The position numbers and the translations under genes were made by a program. From positions 1-6,673 of the forward strand of contig JAGLRU010000406.1 of the NCBI GenBank assembly GCA_023136145.1: a stretch of 6,673 nt of DNA, in the 5' to 3' direction. This document shows positions 6,113-6,673 of this stretch, piece by piece. This DNA comes from Alphaproteobacteria bacterium. GTDB taxonomy: Bacteria > Pseudomonadota > Alphaproteobacteria > Micavibrionales > UBA2020. The notes beneath the pieces are model-generated. The model was not told the origin of the DNA, did no database searches, and saw nothing but the letters and a program-made list of their open reading frames with translations. Position 1 is the first letter of the stretch, and every line of letters begins with the position of its first letter.

Positions 6113-6562
6113 ATGCGCCAATTTTTCTCGATTATCTTGATCGCAGTTGTTTTTACTTTTTCTAATCCGGGTCGTGCGCAAGCGGCGTCACAGGCGGAAT
6201 GTGCAATCTGGATCTGTATGCCCGGTGGTTTTCCGTCCGGATGCAGCGCGGCTTACAAAGCTTTTCGTTACCGCCTTAAGCGCCATATGTCACCTCTGCC
6301 CTCATTATCTTCCTGCACGACTGGTCCGGATGGTGTGGGAACGGACGGAAGATATAAGCTTGGCTATGAAGCGTATGAGGATTGCAAGAAAGGATACAGC
6401 CTCAAGCAAACCGGCGATCACAATCATGCGTACATGTGTTTTCCAAGCGATTGCCAGCCTGAAACTGAACTTTGCACAGGATATGCGACCACGCCACGGT
6501 CGCAACCAAATTACATCAAGATTTGGGTGAAGGGCGAATATTTAGGGCAATACTGGTACTGA
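6113..6562 (+). CDS. Secreted eight-cysteine TrbM/TraL-like conjugal transfer protein
   Basis: The 149-residue product has a Sec signal peptide with likely cleavage after AQA (residue 24). The mature part has eight cysteines, at residues 30, 35, 44, 68, 91, 109, 114 and 121, an even number suiting a disulfide-bonded periplasmic fold. The N-terminal block ECAIWICMPGGFPSGCSAA, with C-x4-C-x8-C and a later cysteine after PLPSLSS, resembles the cysteine block of TrbM from IncP mating-pair systems and related TraL-type proteins. The C-terminal part ends with aromatic residues (GQYWY), and I do not recognise it. AAGGAAGG lies 8 bases before the ATG. It starts a plus-strand unit, followed after 19 bases by a membrane protein gene. 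Exact function is unknown even in characterised systems; a periplasmic role in transfer is the most that can be said. Confidence 0.7.
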   Translation: MRQFFSIILIAVVFTFSNPGRAQAASQAECAIWICMPGGFPSGCSAAYKAFRYRLKRHMSPLPSLSSCTTGPDGVGTDGRYKLGYEAYEDCKKGYSLKQTGDHNHAYMCFPSDCQPETELCTGYATTPRSQPNYIKIWVKGEYLGQYWY

Positions 6563-6581
6563 TTTTACTGAGGGCAATTCG

Positions 6582-6673
6582 ATGAGCGAAAAAAAATCAG
6601 CCATGAAAGAACAAGAGATGGTATTGACCATCTTCGGCGCGATATTCGTCTTATGGCTCACGTTTTCCCTTGG
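6582..6673 (+). CDS. N-terminus of an inner-membrane protein of the second transfer operon (3' end outside window)
   Basis: Thirty complete codons are visible before the window ends. The ATG at 6582 follows GAGGG by 7-8 bases, a good ribosome site, and lies 19 bases after the TrbM-like stop, so the two are probably co-transcribed. The product begins MSEKKSAMKEQEM, a short charged cytoplasmic tail, then enters a hydrophobic stretch (VLTIFGAIFVLWLTFSL) that looks like a first membrane helix. A VirD4-type coupling protein starts this way and would fit the context, but so would many small transfer membrane proteins. There is not enough sequence to choose. Confidence 0.6.
   Translation, partial: MSEKKSAMKEQEMVLTIFGAIFVLWLTFSL

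Overview
The window is one end of a conjugative (P-type, VirB/Tra-like) type IV secretion locus, most likely carried on a plasmid or integrative conjugative element of a Gram-negative bacterium. Evidence for Gram-negative: Sec signal peptides, a lipobox lipoprotein, and Shine-Dalgarno sites of proteobacterial type. An alphaproteobacterial host is my best guess from the style of the VirB proteins, but nothing in the sequence proves it.

Minus strand, positions 4691 down to 1: an unbroken, tightly packed operon in canonical order. It runs virB2 (major pilin), virB3, virB4 (ATPase), virB5 (minor pilin/adhesin), a small lipoprotein resembling entry-exclusion proteins, then the 5' part of virB6 (polytopic inner-membrane channel protein), which leaves the window. 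Gaps are 3-12 bases, and virB4/virB5 share an ATGA overlap, so the genes are probably co-transcribed and partly translationally coupled. Downstream genes expected beyond the left edge (virB7-virB11) are not visible. No virB1 lies directly upstream of virB2.

Positions 4692-4897 form the control region of this operon. It holds a candidate promoter whose -10 and spacer are covered by a perfect 8-bp-arm inverted repeat, then two further hairpin/repeat elements in the untranslated leader.

Positions 4898-5829, minus strand: a transcriptional regulator with an N-terminal XRE/Cro-type helix-turn-helix and a C-terminal domain that looks like a sensor fold. Overlapping its stop codon is a well-initiated 26-codon microprotein gene. 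That gene ends at CTT-TGA, the same slip site used by the RF2 (prfB) frameshift, with a plausible +1 continuation of 13 codons.

Positions 5830-6112 are an AT-rich divergent intergenic region. To its right, on the plus strand, lie a secreted eight-cysteine protein of TrbM/TraL type and the first 30 codons of an inner-membrane protein. Both probably belong to a second transfer operon. The regulator sits between the two transfer operons and is a natural candidate to control both.
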